Assembly (NCBI GenBank): GCA_947561395.2
Contig: OX387193.1
Span: 12,276,001-12,340,000, forward strand
DNA from: Buxus sempervirens
Lineage: Eukaryota > Streptophyta > Magnoliopsida > Buxales > Buxaceae
Length of the DNA stretch: 64,000 nt
Direction of reading: 5' to 3'
Positions 1 to 10,972 of the stretch are shown here, in pieces. Position 1 is the stretch's first letter; each line of letters opens with the position of its first letter. The position numbers and the translations under genes are program-made. The notes below the pieces were generated by a model. That model ran no database searches and was not told the origin of the DNA. It worked only from the letters and a program-made list of their open reading frames with translations.

Positions 1-1344
1 TTTACCTCATTGAAACACTTTGGTATCATGTCAAGTAGTGCTAAAATTTTAGGCTCCAATTTGGGGTAGAAATGGTACACTTTGAGCATGAAATCTGGGA
101 TTTTAGGGAATGCTTTTGAGTTTCAAGCATGCTTACATGATTTAATGGTTGTTTGTACAAATGACATGTTTTGTATAACACTTTTTGAACATGTAATATT
201 TTTGTGCATATTTGGTTGCTTTGGCTCTTGCTTGCTTGTAGTTAGCTTCATTATTTTTGTCATATATGCCTTGGCTTGAAATTGAATGCATGGCTACGAA
301 AAAGAGTGGCAAGGGGCTGGGACGTTGTGAATGTTACCACAATTTTAAAATTGCACTTGAGCACTTGAAACAATTTGCACAGCCTACCCTTTTACCTATT
401 AGGAAGTTGAACCATGAATGTGTGTAGCTTGGCGCACTGAGGTCGTGACTTCGGAAAGCGAAAGTGAAAACATTTACCTTAGAATTTGGGTCAATGATGT
501 GATGACAATGGGATCTGTGATTCGATTCCGGGCATCACTAGACTTGAGTTTTAAGTTGCCAATTAAGCCAAAACCCAAAAACCATACGCTTGAAGGTGGA
601 GAAACACGTTTTTGGCTAAAAGCACACAATTGCGTTTGGGGAAATTGGGTGTAAATGTGGGAAGGCCGTTTGCATGTTTTACAGGCCAAGGTATAATGTG
701 AATACCATATTGAATGAAGGTAATACAAGGTGGCAAGGTAAAGCCAAGTCCTTTTCATAAATTTGGGGAATTTTGCAAGTATTATGCCCAAGCCCAATTT
801 GGGGCAAGTTTTGAAGGTTAAATTAAGGTGAACATCAAGTGAAAATGAAAAAAACCTAATCTGGTGAAAAAAATGAGTCAAAAAGGGCCATTTCGGCAAT
901 AACCGGCAACTCAGGCCGGTTAATAACAACTCTGTTCATATCCGGTACATATTTCCGGATACAAAGACATATGCGGATATCCGGTTAGGTTGACCGGATA
1001 CAATAAGGCATATTCTTATCCGGAATAGTATACCGGATACATTCAAAAAATGCACAAATTGGCTTTTCAGCCCAAGTTTTCAGAATAAAATGCCTAAAAC
1101 ACTGTGGATAATCCTTAGGCACCCCGAAAAGAACATAAGAAATGTTCCCAAAAATACAAAAAAAAAAAAACAAAAACAAAAAAGAATAAAATAAAATATT
1201 CTTTCAGGATTTAACCTAAGTTTGAAAATCAAAGAGGAAACCAAGGTGTCATATTTTTTGACACCAACTCAACTCAAACATATGTCAATCCAGCTTTAGA
1301 ACTGGAAAATCTTCTAAAATGCATCAGATTTCAAATCAAAAAAA
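1..1344 (+). other. Tat element leader, non-coding
   Basis: No convincing coding sequence. Short open frames on either strand (82-279, 418-654, 474-929 minus) have no recognisable domain and a composition like the surrounding DNA. The stretch carries palindrome array 1 and ends in A-rich DNA at the start of the minisatellite. I could not identify a primer-binding site, which fits the 5' LTR being some distance upstream. Confidence 0.6.
900..1039. repeat. Palindrome array 1 (4 modules, 39 bp period)
   Basis: Four 23 bp palindromes start at 900, 939, 978 and 1017, exactly 39 bp apart. Each has 7 bp arms around a 9 bp spacer. The first has arms TAACCGG/CCGGTTA, the other three TATCCGG/CCGGATA. 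The same module recurs at 12796, 16921, 17680 and 44516 and, in diverged form, at 22858, 23001 and 25667. Confidence 0.9.
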
Positions 1345-2565
1345 AAATGAAAACCTTGGTTGGTTATTTTTATCAATCAAATCAAAGCATTTGTGGGATA
1401 CTTGGATAGAGTAGTCCAAGACACCTTTGGTTGGTTATTTTTATCAATCAAATCAAAACATTTGTGGGATACTTGGAAGCCCTAGAATATTCCAAGAAAC
1501 CTTTGGTTGGTTATTTTTATCAATCAAATCAAAACATTTGTGGGATACTTGGATAGAGTAGTCCAAGACACCTTTGGTTGGTTATTTTTATCAACCAAAT
1601 CAAAACATTTGTGGGATACTTGGAAGCCCTAGAATATTCCAAGACACCTTTGATTGGTTATTTTTATCAATCAAATCCAAACATTTGTGGGATACTTGGA
1701 TAGAGTAGTCCAAGACACCCTTTGATTGGTTATTTTTATCAATCAAATCAAAACATTTGTGGGATACTTGGATAGATTAGTCCAAGACACCTTTGGTTGG
1801 TTATTTTTATCAATCAAATCAAAACATTTGTGGGATACTTGGAAGCCCTAGAATATTCCAAGACACCTTTGGTTGGTTATTTTTATCAATCAAATCAAAA
1901 CATTTGTGGGATACTTGGATAGAGTAGTCCAAGACACCTTTGGTTGGTTATTTTTATCAATCAAATCAAAACATTTGTGGGATACTTGGATAGAATATTC
2001 CAAGACACCTTTGGTTGGTTATTTTTATCAATCAAATCAAAACATTTGTGGGATACTTGGATAGAGTAGTCCAAGACACCTTTGGTTGGTTATTTTTATC
2101 AATCAAATCAAAACATTTGTGGGATACTTGGAAGCCCTAGAATATTCCAAGACACCTTTGGTTGGTTATTTTTATCAATCAAATCAAAACATTTGTGGGA
2201 TATTTGGATAGAGTAGTCCAAGACACCTTTGGTTGGTTATTTTTATCAATCAAATCAAAACATTTGTGGGATACTTGGAAGCCCTAGAATATTCCAAGGC
2301 ACCTTTGGTTGGTTATTTTTATCAATCAAATCAAAACATTTGTGGGATACTTGGATAGAATATTCCAACCTTTGGTTGGTTATTTTTATCAATCAAATCA
2401 AAAAAAATGAAAACCTTGGTTGGTTATTTTTATCAATCAAATCAAAAAAAATTGGGACCCTTGGAAGCCCTAGAATATTCCATGAAAACCTTGGTTGGTT
2501 ATTTTTATCAATCAAATCAAAAAAAAAAAAATTTGGGACCCTTGGAAGCCCTAGAATATTCCAAC
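1345..2565 (+). repeat. Minisatellite, 17 copies of a 71/76 bp unit
   Basis: The core TGGTTATTTTTATCAATCAA starts at 1361, 1432, 1508, 1579, 1655, 1727, 1798, 1874, 1945, 2016, 2087, 2163, 2234, 2310, 2377, 2421 and 2496, with slight variants. Two unit types are mixed: about 71 bp ending in a GATAGAGTAGTCC type tail, and about 76 bp ending in GAAGCCCTAGAATATTCC. The last copies are degenerate and interrupted by A-runs. Open frames here are repeat artefacts. Tandem arrays in untranslated parts of Tat/Ogre elements are known and can seed satellite DNA. Confidence 0.92.
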
Positions 2566-2751
2566 TCAAAACAAAAACAAAAAAAACAAAAAATCTGGAT
2601 TGGTGTTCACCTAACCTACTGGTTTACATATATAGGGGTGTGACTCAAGTTAAATGGAAGCTAACATGTTCTATTCATTTTTTCCTCAGGTACATTCAAC
2701 CCAAGTACACTTGCAATCATTGCTCCAGTAACTAGATCCAAAGCCAGAACA

Positions 2752-4851
2752 ATGAATACTGAAGAGAACCAAGCCCAAGCTACCGTCCCTGCTCAGGACT
2801 TTACTCAACTGCAGGAGCAAGTGGCCGGTCTGGCCAAAATGCTGGGGGACCTACTGGCGGCTCAGGCCCAACAGGCCCAAGCCCCGAACCAGGCATCTAC
2901 TTCCCATCAGGCACCACCACCTCAGGCCTACATTCCGCCTCCGGTTCAGCCCATGCCTGAGCCCATTTCTGAACCAGTCCCTGAACCCATTCTGATCAGG
3001 GAAAATATGGCGGAGTCTGAGAAAGAGCTGGAGAAAGAAAAGGCCCGAGATGAGATGGAAAAGAAAATGCTGCAGAGGATAGAAAGAATCCAGGCAGAGC
3101 TGAAAGAGGTGAAGGGGGGAGGCAGCCATGCAGGCACCACCTTCGAGGACCTGTGCATGTACCCGGACGTCTGTCTACCGGCTAAGTTCAGGTGCCCGGA
3201 TTTTGACAAGTTTGATGGCACGGGCTGCCCATTAAGCCATCTGAAACTATACTGCGGGGCCTTGTGCCAGTTTGGCCGGGACGATGGAATACTGATCCAG
3301 CTCTTCCAGAGGAGTCTGACCGGGTCAGCCCTTCGGTGGTTCGCTACAGTGGACCATGGAAGAATCAGGAGGTGGAAGGACCTAGCCGACGCTTTCCTGG
3401 ACCAATACAAGTTCAACTCTGAGATCGTGCCGGACCGGTACGACATGATGAGGATGACCAAGGGCAAAGATGAGCCGGTACGGCAGTACGCCAAGAGATG
3501 GAGAGAGGCCGCCTCCCAGGTCAGGCCACCTATGCAAGAGCCGGAGATGATCTCCACATTTATGGGCACACTAGGGCAGCCCTTCTACAACCATCTGGTG
3601 GGTCAGATAACCACCAACTTTGCAGCCCTGGTGCAGGTGGCTGACCGGATTGAAGAAGGGGTTAGGTCAGGACGGCTGATAGACTACTCTACTCTGACTG
3701 GGCAGTCTGATTCCTCTGCCTCCATGGCCCAGAAGAAAGGGGCCGGATTCAAAAAGACGGGGGCCCGAAAAGAAGGGGAGGTGAACCTGGTCCAGGCTCC
3801 TCCAGCCAAGAAGCCACTGCACGTCAACATCTCGGCACCCCAACAGGCCCAGCAGTCGTACCAGACCCCGATGAATGTCAACTTCTCTCCCTCTGTGCCA
3901 GCTAACACAAGGAGGACTTTTTCTAAGGAGGAGCGGGATGCCTGGTTCGCAGCAAGAAAGAACCGGGTTTTCACCCCCCTACCCATATCTCTGTCCCAAC
4001 TACTGCCAACCCTGCTGAAAGGGGAATACTTGACTCTGAAGGAGCCTAACCCGAATGCCACCAGGGGGAGAAATTTTGATACATCGGTCACCTGTGACTT
4101 CCACATGGGTGCACCGGGGCACTCTACTGATACCTGCTGGGTATTGAAGCATGCAGTCCAGGATCTGTTGGACCAGAAGGCCTTGGTGTTCAACACTGCT
4201 GCACCGGCCCAGTCCGGGAATGATATTGGGCAGAACCCTCTGCCTTACCACAATGGGGCAGGCCCATCCAACTCCATCACTGCCATATCCACCACCAGAA
4301 GGGCATTTGACCCATCACAGCTTATAGCACCAGTAGGGACCACTGTCCAGGTCCGTTTCTTCCAAGAAGAGGAAGAAGAGGAGATCAACATGGTCTCCCA
4401 AAAAAACAATCTTGCTGCTGAGGACATAAGCTCCTCCTTAAACCGGGTCTCTTCTCTGATGGCCCAGATAAATACTGCAAGGCCCACATTGGTCTTCAAT
4501 TGCAGTCCACCCACTTGTTCCCCATCCAAGCCGTCTAAGGCTCCACTGGTCATCAATCTTGACCCCACCACTGCTTCCATCACTTTTTCTGTCCCCACCA
4601 AATCCAAACTTCAACCCTTGGTTGTAAATGTGCAGCCAGCCCATACTATCCCTAAACCGGCCCATACATCCCGGTCCAAACTCCAGCCACTAGTGGTTGA
4701 CATCCCTAAATTAGCCTATTCAGAGGCCGCTGTACCATGGAATTACAGCGAGGGAATCACGGCTACGGTTCCAATGGTCAGGAACCAGAACCAGGAGGAG
4801 GTGAACCTCATGACGAGGTCGGGGAGATGTGCAGGGGGTGAAGAGAAATAA
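2752..4851 (+). CDS. gag: Tat element Gag
   Basis: Encodes the structural Gag polyprotein that coats the element RNA. The 699-residue frame begins about 190 bp after the minisatellite. Residues 1-110 are rich in Gln, Ala and Pro, then strongly charged and coiled-coil-like. Residues about 130-310 match the retrotransposon Gag core, with the YCGALCQFG and FQRSLTGSALRWF type motifs usual for the Tat lineage. Near residue 450 lies a knuckle-like CDFHMGAPGHSTDTC motif, the form of zinc knuckle seen in Tat elements. The rest is Pro/Ser-rich linker. The start was chosen because the frame is continuous from there and the usual N-terminal composition follows. The downstream protease frame overlaps its end. 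Confidence 0.9.
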   Translation: MNTEENQAQATVPAQDFTQLQEQVAGLAKMLGDLLAAQAQQAQAPNQASTSHQAPPPQAYIPPPVQPMPEPISEPVPEPILIRENMAESEKELEKEKARDEMEKKMLQRIERIQAELKEVKGGGSHAGTTFEDLCMYPDVCLPAKFRCPDFDKFDGTGCPLSHLKLYCGALCQFGRDDGILIQLFQRSLTGSALRWFATVDHGRIRRWKDLADAFLDQYKFNSEIVPDRYDMMRMTKGKDEPVRQYAKRWREAASQVRPPMQEPEMISTFMGTLGQPFYNHLVGQITTNFAALVQVADRIEEGVRSGRLIDYSTLTGQSDSSASMAQKKGAGFKKTGARKEGEVNLVQAPPAKKPLHVNISAPQQAQQSYQTPMNVNFSPSVPANTRRTFSKEERDAWFAARKNRVFTPLPISLSQLLPTLLKGEYLTLKEPNPNATRGRNFDTSVTCDFHMGAPGHSTDTCWVLKHAVQDLLDQKALVFNTAAPAQSGNDIGQNPLPYHNGAGPSNSITAISTTRRAFDPSQLIAPVGTTVQVRFFQEEEEEEINMVSQKNNLAAEDISSSLNRVSSLMAQINTARPTLVFNCSPPTCSPSKPSKAPLVINLDPTTASITFSVPTKSKLQPLVVNVQPAHTIPKPAHTSRSKLQPLVVDIPKLAYSEAAVPWNYSEGITATVPMVRNQNQEEVNLMTRSGRCAGGEEK

Positions 4852-6448
4852 AAAGAGACAGAAGTGGAGAAAGAAAAAAAAGAAAATGAAGAAAAAAGAA
4901 AACAGAAGGGAAAAAAATAAAGTAGGAGAAGACACCCCCCAGGGTGCAGAAAATGAGGCAGCTGACCTCATAAAAATAATAAAGAAAAGTGAATTTAATC
5001 TTGTGGATCAGCTAAACAAGGTCTCGGCCCAGATTTCAATACTGGGCCTTTTGCTGAATTCTGAAAAGCACAGGGATGCATTGTTAAGGGTGCTACAGAG
5101 TGCACACGTATCCCAGACAATTGATCCAGACCAGCTTGGTAAAATGGTTGGTCAAATCTTGTCACATAATGTGATAAGTTTCTCAGAGGGTGAGATCAGC
5201 CCAGGTGGGTGTTATCATGTGGACCCTTTGCACATCACTGTGCTTTGTAAGGGCTGCATGGTTGCACGGGTTTTAATTGACAACGGGTCAGCGTTAAACG
5301 TTTGCCCGTTAATCACTTTTACCAAGTTGGGCCTGGACCAGTCAAGGATCAAAAGAAATGGGCGAATAGTAAGGGCTTTTGATAGCTCCAAGACCCACTC
5401 CCTAGGGGAGATTGAACTGCCGGTCACAATTGGGCCGAATATCTTTAACATCACATTTGAGGTGATGGATATACCCGCAGCCTTCAATCTGCTCCTAGGA
5501 AGGCCGTGGATACATTCGGCTAGGGCAATACCATCCACGCTCCACCAAAGGGTGAAATACATAAGAGGGCAAAGGGTGATAACAGTCCTAGCCGAAAACT
5601 TGGTGCCGCCCATTGTGTCACCTGATGTACCATTAATCAATGTGGACTTGACTGTCGACAAGATTGCATTCCACTCATTTCAATTTGAGGCGGTAAATTA
5701 CATACCTGGGGGGTGTGAGAAAAAGAAAGAAAAAGGGACCACTGCAGAAAAGATGGTCAAGAAAGTGATGGAGAAATACCACTTTCACCCAGGGAAAGGC
5801 CTGGGGATCAATCTGCAGGGGATGGTGGAGCCAATCACGGCTAAGAAACTGATCCCCAACGTAGGGTTGGGCTTCAAGCCCAGAGGCTGGAGAAGAATGA
5901 AGCACGAAGAAGGGGAGAGCAGAAGCCAAGGAAAACTCCCGCATCTGAGGGTGAACTTTCCAAAACCCTCCTACATAATCCAAATTTCTCCTCCTATGGA
6001 CCAATCAAAACCCCCATACCGAAATGTCAACCCATTTCAGAAGCCTGTTGTTTCGGCCCTACAACCTTATAACCCTTCTCCAATACTGGGAGCAGTGGAT
6101 GGGCCTGGACCACAGCCCGAGCAGCAGGTGGACTTTTCTGAAGATGTTGGTGCATTCTTCGCCATGACTGAAGGCGAAAAGACAGGGGCAGACATGGAAC
6201 TGCCATTCATTGATTGGGCCGCAGTGAAGATTCCAGACAAGGTCATTTCTGGATTGGGCCCCGCAGCAGAAAAGGGCAGTACCCACCCGGTGATGATGGC
6301 ATCGGATGCTGGGCTTGAGGAGCAGGCTTTCCCTATTTCCCCGGCTCCCCATAATTTTGTACTGAACAATTGGGAGGAAACTCCCCTTACCTTTGAAGCA
6401 GCGTCTGTGTGGCAAACTGACGCGGCTTCCAAAAAAAAACTCCAATAG
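4829..6448 (+). CDS. Tat element protease with G-patch-like segment
   Basis: The N-terminal stretch is highly basic and low-complexity. The retroviral-type aspartic protease lies around residues 140-240, with catalytic LIDNGSA (the D-x-G triad) and a downstream LLLGRPWIH motif that closes the fold. After it, residues about 310-355 read as a G-patch-like segment with GKGLG and VGLGF glycine motifs. G-patch domains next to proteases are known in some retroviruses and plant gypsy elements and are thought to bind RNA. The C-terminal 150 residues are an acidic linker. The frame overlaps gag and is followed by the RT frame; the frame arrangement may be native or may reflect decay. Confidence 0.85.
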   Translation: MQGVKRNKKRQKWRKKKKKMKKKENRREKNKVGEDTPQGAENEAADLIKIIKKSEFNLVDQLNKVSAQISILGLLLNSEKHRDALLRVLQSAHVSQTIDPDQLGKMVGQILSHNVISFSEGEISPGGCYHVDPLHITVLCKGCMVARVLIDNGSALNVCPLITFTKLGLDQSRIKRNGRIVRAFDSSKTHSLGEIELPVTIGPNIFNITFEVMDIPAAFNLLLGRPWIHSARAIPSTLHQRVKYIRGQRVITVLAENLVPPIVSPDVPLINVDLTVDKIAFHSFQFEAVNYIPGGCEKKKEKGTTAEKMVKKVMEKYHFHPGKGLGINLQGMVEPITAKKLIPNVGLGFKPRGWRRMKHEEGESRSQGKLPHLRVNFPKPSYIIQISPPMDQSKPPYRNVNPFQKPVVSALQPYNPSPILGAVDGPGPQPEQQVDFSEDVGAFFAMTEGEKTGADMELPFIDWAAVKIPDKVISGLGPAAEKGSTHPVMMASDAGLEEQAFPISPAPHNFVLNNWEETPLTFEAASVWQTDAASKKKLQ

Positions 6449-9159
6449 TGGAATGCCATTTCCCTGAAGGTTCTAATGGGCCTTCGTCTTCAGGGGAATT
6501 ATGTTTAGAAGGCCCACAAAAAACCCAAAAAGATTTTTCTATTTTTTCTAGAAAATTTAAATTTTTCAAAAAGGTCCAAACCACTTATGAACCATATAAT
6601 CAGACCGAATTGGACCAGGTTGAATATGACTTCGACCTTGAGCTCGACTTTGATCTCATGGGGGTCGAAGAAGAGACCGAGGTCGAAGAAGAAGATGTTC
6701 CAAAAGAAATTGAATACCAATTGGAACGTCATGAAAAGGGGGTCCAACCTAATATTGAGGAGACCATATCCATAAACCTTGGGACCAAAGAAGACCCAAA
6801 AATTGTAAAAATCGGGTCATGCTTGTCTGATGTGCAGAAAAATGAAATGTCACAATTCTTGGCAGACTACAAGGATGTGTTTGCTTGGTCGTATCGGGAC
6901 ATGCCGGGGTTGGACACTGACATGGTGGTGCACAGGTTGCCAATTTTGCCAGGGGTTAAGCCGATTAAGCAGAAGCTGAGAAGATTGAAGCCTGAATGGA
7001 CCTTAAAGGTCAAGGACGAAGTGGTCAAGCAGTTCCAAGCTGGATTTCTGGCAGTCTCTACGTACCCAGAGTGGCTCGCAAACATAGTGCCGGTACCAAA
7101 GAAGGACGGGAAGGTCCGAATGTGCGTGGACTATAGAGACTTGAACAGGGCAAGCCCAAAGGACAATTTTCCGCTTCCACACATCGACATTCTGGTCGAT
7201 AATACTGCGGTACATAGCCTGTTTTCCTTCATGGATGGTTTCTCAGGATATAACCAGATCAAGATGGCTAAGGAGGATCAAGAGAAAACAGCATTTATCA
7301 CACCTTGGGGCACATTCCACTGCACAGTCATGCCATTCGGACTCAAGAACGCTGGGGCAACATATCAGCGGGCCATGACTGCACTATTTCATGACATGAT
7401 CCATAAGGAGATGGAGGTCTATGTGGACGATATGATTGCCAAATCCTGCAAAGAGGAGGATCACTTGATCAATCTGAAGAAAGTGTTTGATCGGCTCAGG
7501 AAGTACAGTCTACGGCTTAACCCGGCTAAATGCGTCTTTGGGGCTACATCAGGGAAATTACTGGGGTTTATAGTGAGCCGAAGGGGAATTGAAATTGACC
7601 CGGCTAAAGCCAAGGCCATAATTGAAATGCCAGCACCCAGAACCGAGAAGGAGGTCAGGGGGTTTCTTGGAAGAATTCAATACATAAGCCGGTTCATAGC
7701 ACAGCTCACTGCTATCTGTGAACCAATTTTCAAGCTTTTAAGGAAGGATAACCCGACGGTCTGGAATGAGGATTGCCAGCAGGCATTTGACACAATAAAA
7801 AGGTATTTGCTGAACCCACCTGTGCTAGTGCCACCAACTCCAGGAAGACCACTGATCCTGTACTTGTCAGTGTTGGAAACGTCGATGGGATGTGTCTTGG
7901 GACAACATGATGAGACTGGTAGAAAAGAAAGGGCAATTTACTATCTGAGTAAAAAATTCACAGAATATGAAGCTAAGTATTCATCATTGGAAAAGACTTG
8001 CTGTGCTCTAGTGTGGGCCACTCAGAGGCTAAGGCATTATTTCCTTAGTCACTCCATACTATTGATATCCCGGATGGACCCGCTGAAATATTTATTTGAG
8101 AAACCGGCACTGACTGGCAGGACGGCAAAGTGGCAACTACTACTGTCTGAGTTTGACCTCACGTACATCACTCAGAAGGCGATCAAAGGTCAAGCCATAG
8201 CTGATCACCTGGCTGCACTTCCTCTGCCAGAATATCAACCCTTGAAGACCAACTTTCCCGATGAGGCGATTCTGTACACTGAAGAGGAGGAAAATGAGAG
8301 TTCTTGGCAGATGTTCTTTGATGGGGCCGCCAATATGAATGGGAACGGAATAGGGGCAGTCTTGGTTAAACCAGATGGTTCACATATCCCAATTTCAGTA
8401 AAACTGAGATTCCAGTGCACTAATAACATAGCAGAATATGAAGCATGCATAATTGGATTGCAAGCAGCCATGGATCATGGAGTAGAGGAACTTGACGTAT
8501 ACGGGGATTCGAGTCTTATCATCTTCCAAACAACTGGTGAGTGGAAAACCAAGGATCACAAATTGATCCCCTATCACCAGTATTTGGAAGAAATAAGCAC
8601 AAATTTTACTCGAATTTCCTTCAACTATATGCCAAGAGCCAAGAATCAGTTTGCGGATGCTCTAGCAACCTTGGCTTCAATGGTCAGCATACCAGAAGGA
8701 GTAGACATCAGACCACTGGAAATTGAGGTCCGAGATGAACCGGCTTACTGTCTCGTTCTAGAGGGAGCACCAGAAGAAGAAACACCATGGTTTCAAGATA
8801 TCAAAAATTTCTTGAACAATCGGAGTTTGCCAGAAAATGCCACTGCTACTGAGAGGAGGACAATACAGAGATTGGCTGGTCAATTTCTGCTAAGTGGTGG
8901 ACATGTGTACAAGAGGTCACATAATGACATTCTGCTCAGATGTGTTGCCAAGGATGAATCGGAAAGGCTGATTGAGACTGTACATGGAGGAATCTGTGGG
9001 CCCCATATGAGTGGACACATGCTGGCTAAGAAGATCCTGAGGCTGGGATACTACTGGACAACCATGGAGCATGATTGCTGTATACATGTCAGGAGGTGCC
9101 ATCAATGCCAAATCTATGCAGATAATAAGCATGCACCCCAGGTGAGCTGCACAACATGA
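6448..9159 (+). CDS. pol: Tat element RT, RNase H, archaeal-type RNase H and start of integrase
   Basis: Contains the enzymes that copy element RNA into DNA. After an acidic start the RT runs over residues about 160-400, with PVPKKDGKVRMCVDYRDLN, MPFGLKNAGATYQ and the catalytic YVDDM. The connection and first RNase H follow (about 440-590, ending QAIADHLAA). A second RNase H of archaeal type occupies about 620-740, with FFDGAANMNGNGIGAVL, NNIAEYEA and QFADALA motifs carrying its acidic residues. This dual RNase H marks the Tat lineage. The end has the integrase HHCC zinc finger (VHGGICGPHMSGH, CHQCQ). The integrase core continues in the next segment. Confidence 0.95.
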   Translation: MECHFPEGSNGPSSSGELCLEGPQKTQKDFSIFSRKFKFFKKVQTTYEPYNQTELDQVEYDFDLELDFDLMGVEEETEVEEEDVPKEIEYQLERHEKGVQPNIEETISINLGTKEDPKIVKIGSCLSDVQKNEMSQFLADYKDVFAWSYRDMPGLDTDMVVHRLPILPGVKPIKQKLRRLKPEWTLKVKDEVVKQFQAGFLAVSTYPEWLANIVPVPKKDGKVRMCVDYRDLNRASPKDNFPLPHIDILVDNTAVHSLFSFMDGFSGYNQIKMAKEDQEKTAFITPWGTFHCTVMPFGLKNAGATYQRAMTALFHDMIHKEMEVYVDDMIAKSCKEEDHLINLKKVFDRLRKYSLRLNPAKCVFGATSGKLLGFIVSRRGIEIDPAKAKAIIEMPAPRTEKEVRGFLGRIQYISRFIAQLTAICEPIFKLLRKDNPTVWNEDCQQAFDTIKRYLLNPPVLVPPTPGRPLILYLSVLETSMGCVLGQHDETGRKERAIYYLSKKFTEYEAKYSSLEKTCCALVWATQRLRHYFLSHSILLISRMDPLKYLFEKPALTGRTAKWQLLLSEFDLTYITQKAIKGQAIADHLAALPLPEYQPLKTNFPDEAILYTEEEENESSWQMFFDGAANMNGNGIGAVLVKPDGSHIPISVKLRFQCTNNIAEYEACIIGLQAAMDHGVEELDVYGDSSLIIFQTTGEWKTKDHKLIPYHQYLEEISTNFTRISFNYMPRAKNQFADALATLASMVSIPEGVDIRPLEIEVRDEPAYCLVLEGAPEEETPWFQDIKNFLNNRSLPENATATERRTIQRLAGQFLLSGGHVYKRSHNDILLRCVAKDESERLIETVHGGICGPHMSGHMLAKKILRLGYYWTTMEHDCCIHVRRCHQCQIYADNKHAPQVSCTT

Positions 9160-10034
9160 CATCACCCTGGCCCTTCTCTATGTGGGGCATAGATGTCATT
9201 GGCATGATCTCCCCTAAGGCATCGAATGGGCACAGATTCATCTTGGTGGCAATTGATTATTTCACTAAGTGGGTGGAAGCAGCATCATATGCAAATATCA
9301 CAAGCAACCATGTGATCAAATTTTTGAAGCACAATATCATTTGTCGCTATGGACTGCCAAGTGCCATAGTATCAGACAACGCTTCAAATATTAAGAACAA
9401 AGACATGAAGAAAATGTGTGAGCAGTTTCAGATCACCCACCATAAGTCAGCTCCGTACAGGCCAAAGATGAATGGGGCAGTGGAAGCAGCAAACAAGAAC
9501 ATAAAGAAAATCATTCAGAAGATGGTAGTGAGCTACAAGGATTGGCATGAAATGCTGCCACTTGCTCTACATGCCTACAGAACCTCGATCCGAACTTCAA
9601 CTGGGGCAACCCCGTACTCCCTAGTCTATGGGATGGAAGCAGTCTTGCCCGTGGAAGTAGAAATCCCGTCACTCAGAGTGCTCATGGAAGCAGAACTAGA
9701 AGAAGCCGAATGGATCCAATCAAGACATGATCAACTTAACCTGATAGAAGAAAAGCGGTTGAAAGCACTTTGCCATGGACAGTTGTACCAGAAGAGAATG
9801 GCCCGGGCTTACAATAAGAAAGTGAGGCCCAGAACTTTCCAAGAAGGAAACCTGGTGCTAAAGAAAATTCTACCATTTTTGGAAGATCCTCGTGGTAAGT
9901 TCAAGCCCAATTGGGAAGGCCCATATGTCGTCAAGAAAGTCCTATCAGGGGGAGCACTCATATTAGCAGAAATGGATGGGTCAGATTTTCCTGAGCCCAT
10001 TAACTCTGATGCGGTAAAAAGGTATTTTCCTTGA
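9156..10034 (+). CDS. pol: Tat element integrase core
   Basis: Integrase joins element DNA to the host chromosome. The DD(35)E core is visible: GIDVIGMISPKASNGHRF with the first Asp, IVSDNAS with the second, and the third acidic residue in the stretch KMNGAVEAANKNIKK. The C-terminal part has the GPYVVKKVLSGGAL fold found in gypsy integrases. No chromodomain follows, which fits Tat rather than chromoviruses. The reading frame differs from that of the preceding RT block. Confidence 0.92.
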   Translation: MTSPWPFSMWGIDVIGMISPKASNGHRFILVAIDYFTKWVEAASYANITSNHVIKFLKHNIICRYGLPSAIVSDNASNIKNKDMKKMCEQFQITHHKSAPYRPKMNGAVEAANKNIKKIIQKMVVSYKDWHEMLPLALHAYRTSIRTSTGATPYSLVYGMEAVLPVEVEIPSLRVLMEAELEEAEWIQSRHDQLNLIEEKRLKALCHGQLYQKRMARAYNKKVRPRTFQEGNLVLKKILPFLEDPRGKFKPNWEGPYVVKKVLSGGALILAEMDGSDFPEPINSDAVKRYFP

Positions 10035-10972
10035 GTGAATATTTCTGGGAAATGATCCGAGGCCATTTTTCTTTATTTCCTTCAAAAATTTTAATCCCTA
10101 GTCTAGCCAAGTTGAGCCTGTTCGTTTCTTTGATAAACCCAAACCGGATTTACAGTCTTAAATTGGGGCAAAACAAATTGGGGCAAAGTAAGGGAAGAAA
10201 AAGAAAAAGAGAGGAAAAGCAATGAAAAATGGCAAATGAAAGCCAAGTGTGAAAAAAGATGCAAAGAATGCAATTTGGGGAAAAATGGTTAAATTTATCA
10301 TGACTGTAAATCCGGTTGACCTATCTCCGCACTTGAAAAATTTTGGGCCTTTAATACCCTTTCTTTCATAAACTGAGCCTAGCCTTTATTTCGTCCTATT
10401 GATAAGCCCTCGGTGATCTTAGTTTGTTCATTTAAATATCAGAGTAAGATGGGTGATGATGGAATTCAGAAGCCGGCCCTAGTGAAAACCGTAACTGGCG
10501 CTAGGGGCAATATTGGCAAAAAGGCAAAAAGAAAAAATGAAAAAAAAAATCAGAGGTTGAGTTGATCATGGAAATCTGGGCTTGAAGAACAGTTGGCATG
10601 AGCAGAATGGGGCAGTTTTGGCAGTTGGGGATGACTCTAAAGGTCCTAAGATGGACGATTCTGATCCCTCAGTATTTTCTGGACTACCCTTTTCATTATT
10701 TAACCTGGTTCTAATTCCTTTAATTATAGGTGATTAAGTGCATGGACCAAATTTTAAAAAAAAAAATACAAAAAAAAAAATATAAAAAGGAAAAATTATA
10801 CTTTGGCCAGTGATGAGAAATCAAATACTTTTCATAAAACCTTTGTTTTTACAAGCATCTGAGCATTCTGAGGCCAATAATATAAAAACTTTATTTTGAA
10901 TTAAATCCTTTGTATTTCCACTATTGGAGTTCAATTTTGTACAAAGGTATGAAAAATGTGCAGGAAATAAAG
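10035..10972. other. Non-coding stretch where pol and the antisense gene converge
   Basis: A-rich, with no domain-bearing frame. The + strand pol transcript and the minus-strand antisense transcripts would both end here, so it should hold facing 3' ends. I see AATAAA-like stretches in A-rich DNA but cannot assign a particular poly(A) site. Confidence 0.5.

Noticed and set aside
474-929. 151-residue minus-strand open frame in the leader
   Set aside because: No domain, composition like the surrounding DNA, and it overlaps palindrome array 1.
900-1039. CRISPR-like array (palindromic 23 bp repeats with 16 bp linkers)
   Set aside because: Eukaryotic setting, only 2-4 units, related rather than unique linkers, no cas genes; the same arrays recur in LTRs and antisense promoters.
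1873-2735. Open frames across the minisatellite
   Set aside because: They are products of the repeat unit itself and change frame with unit length.
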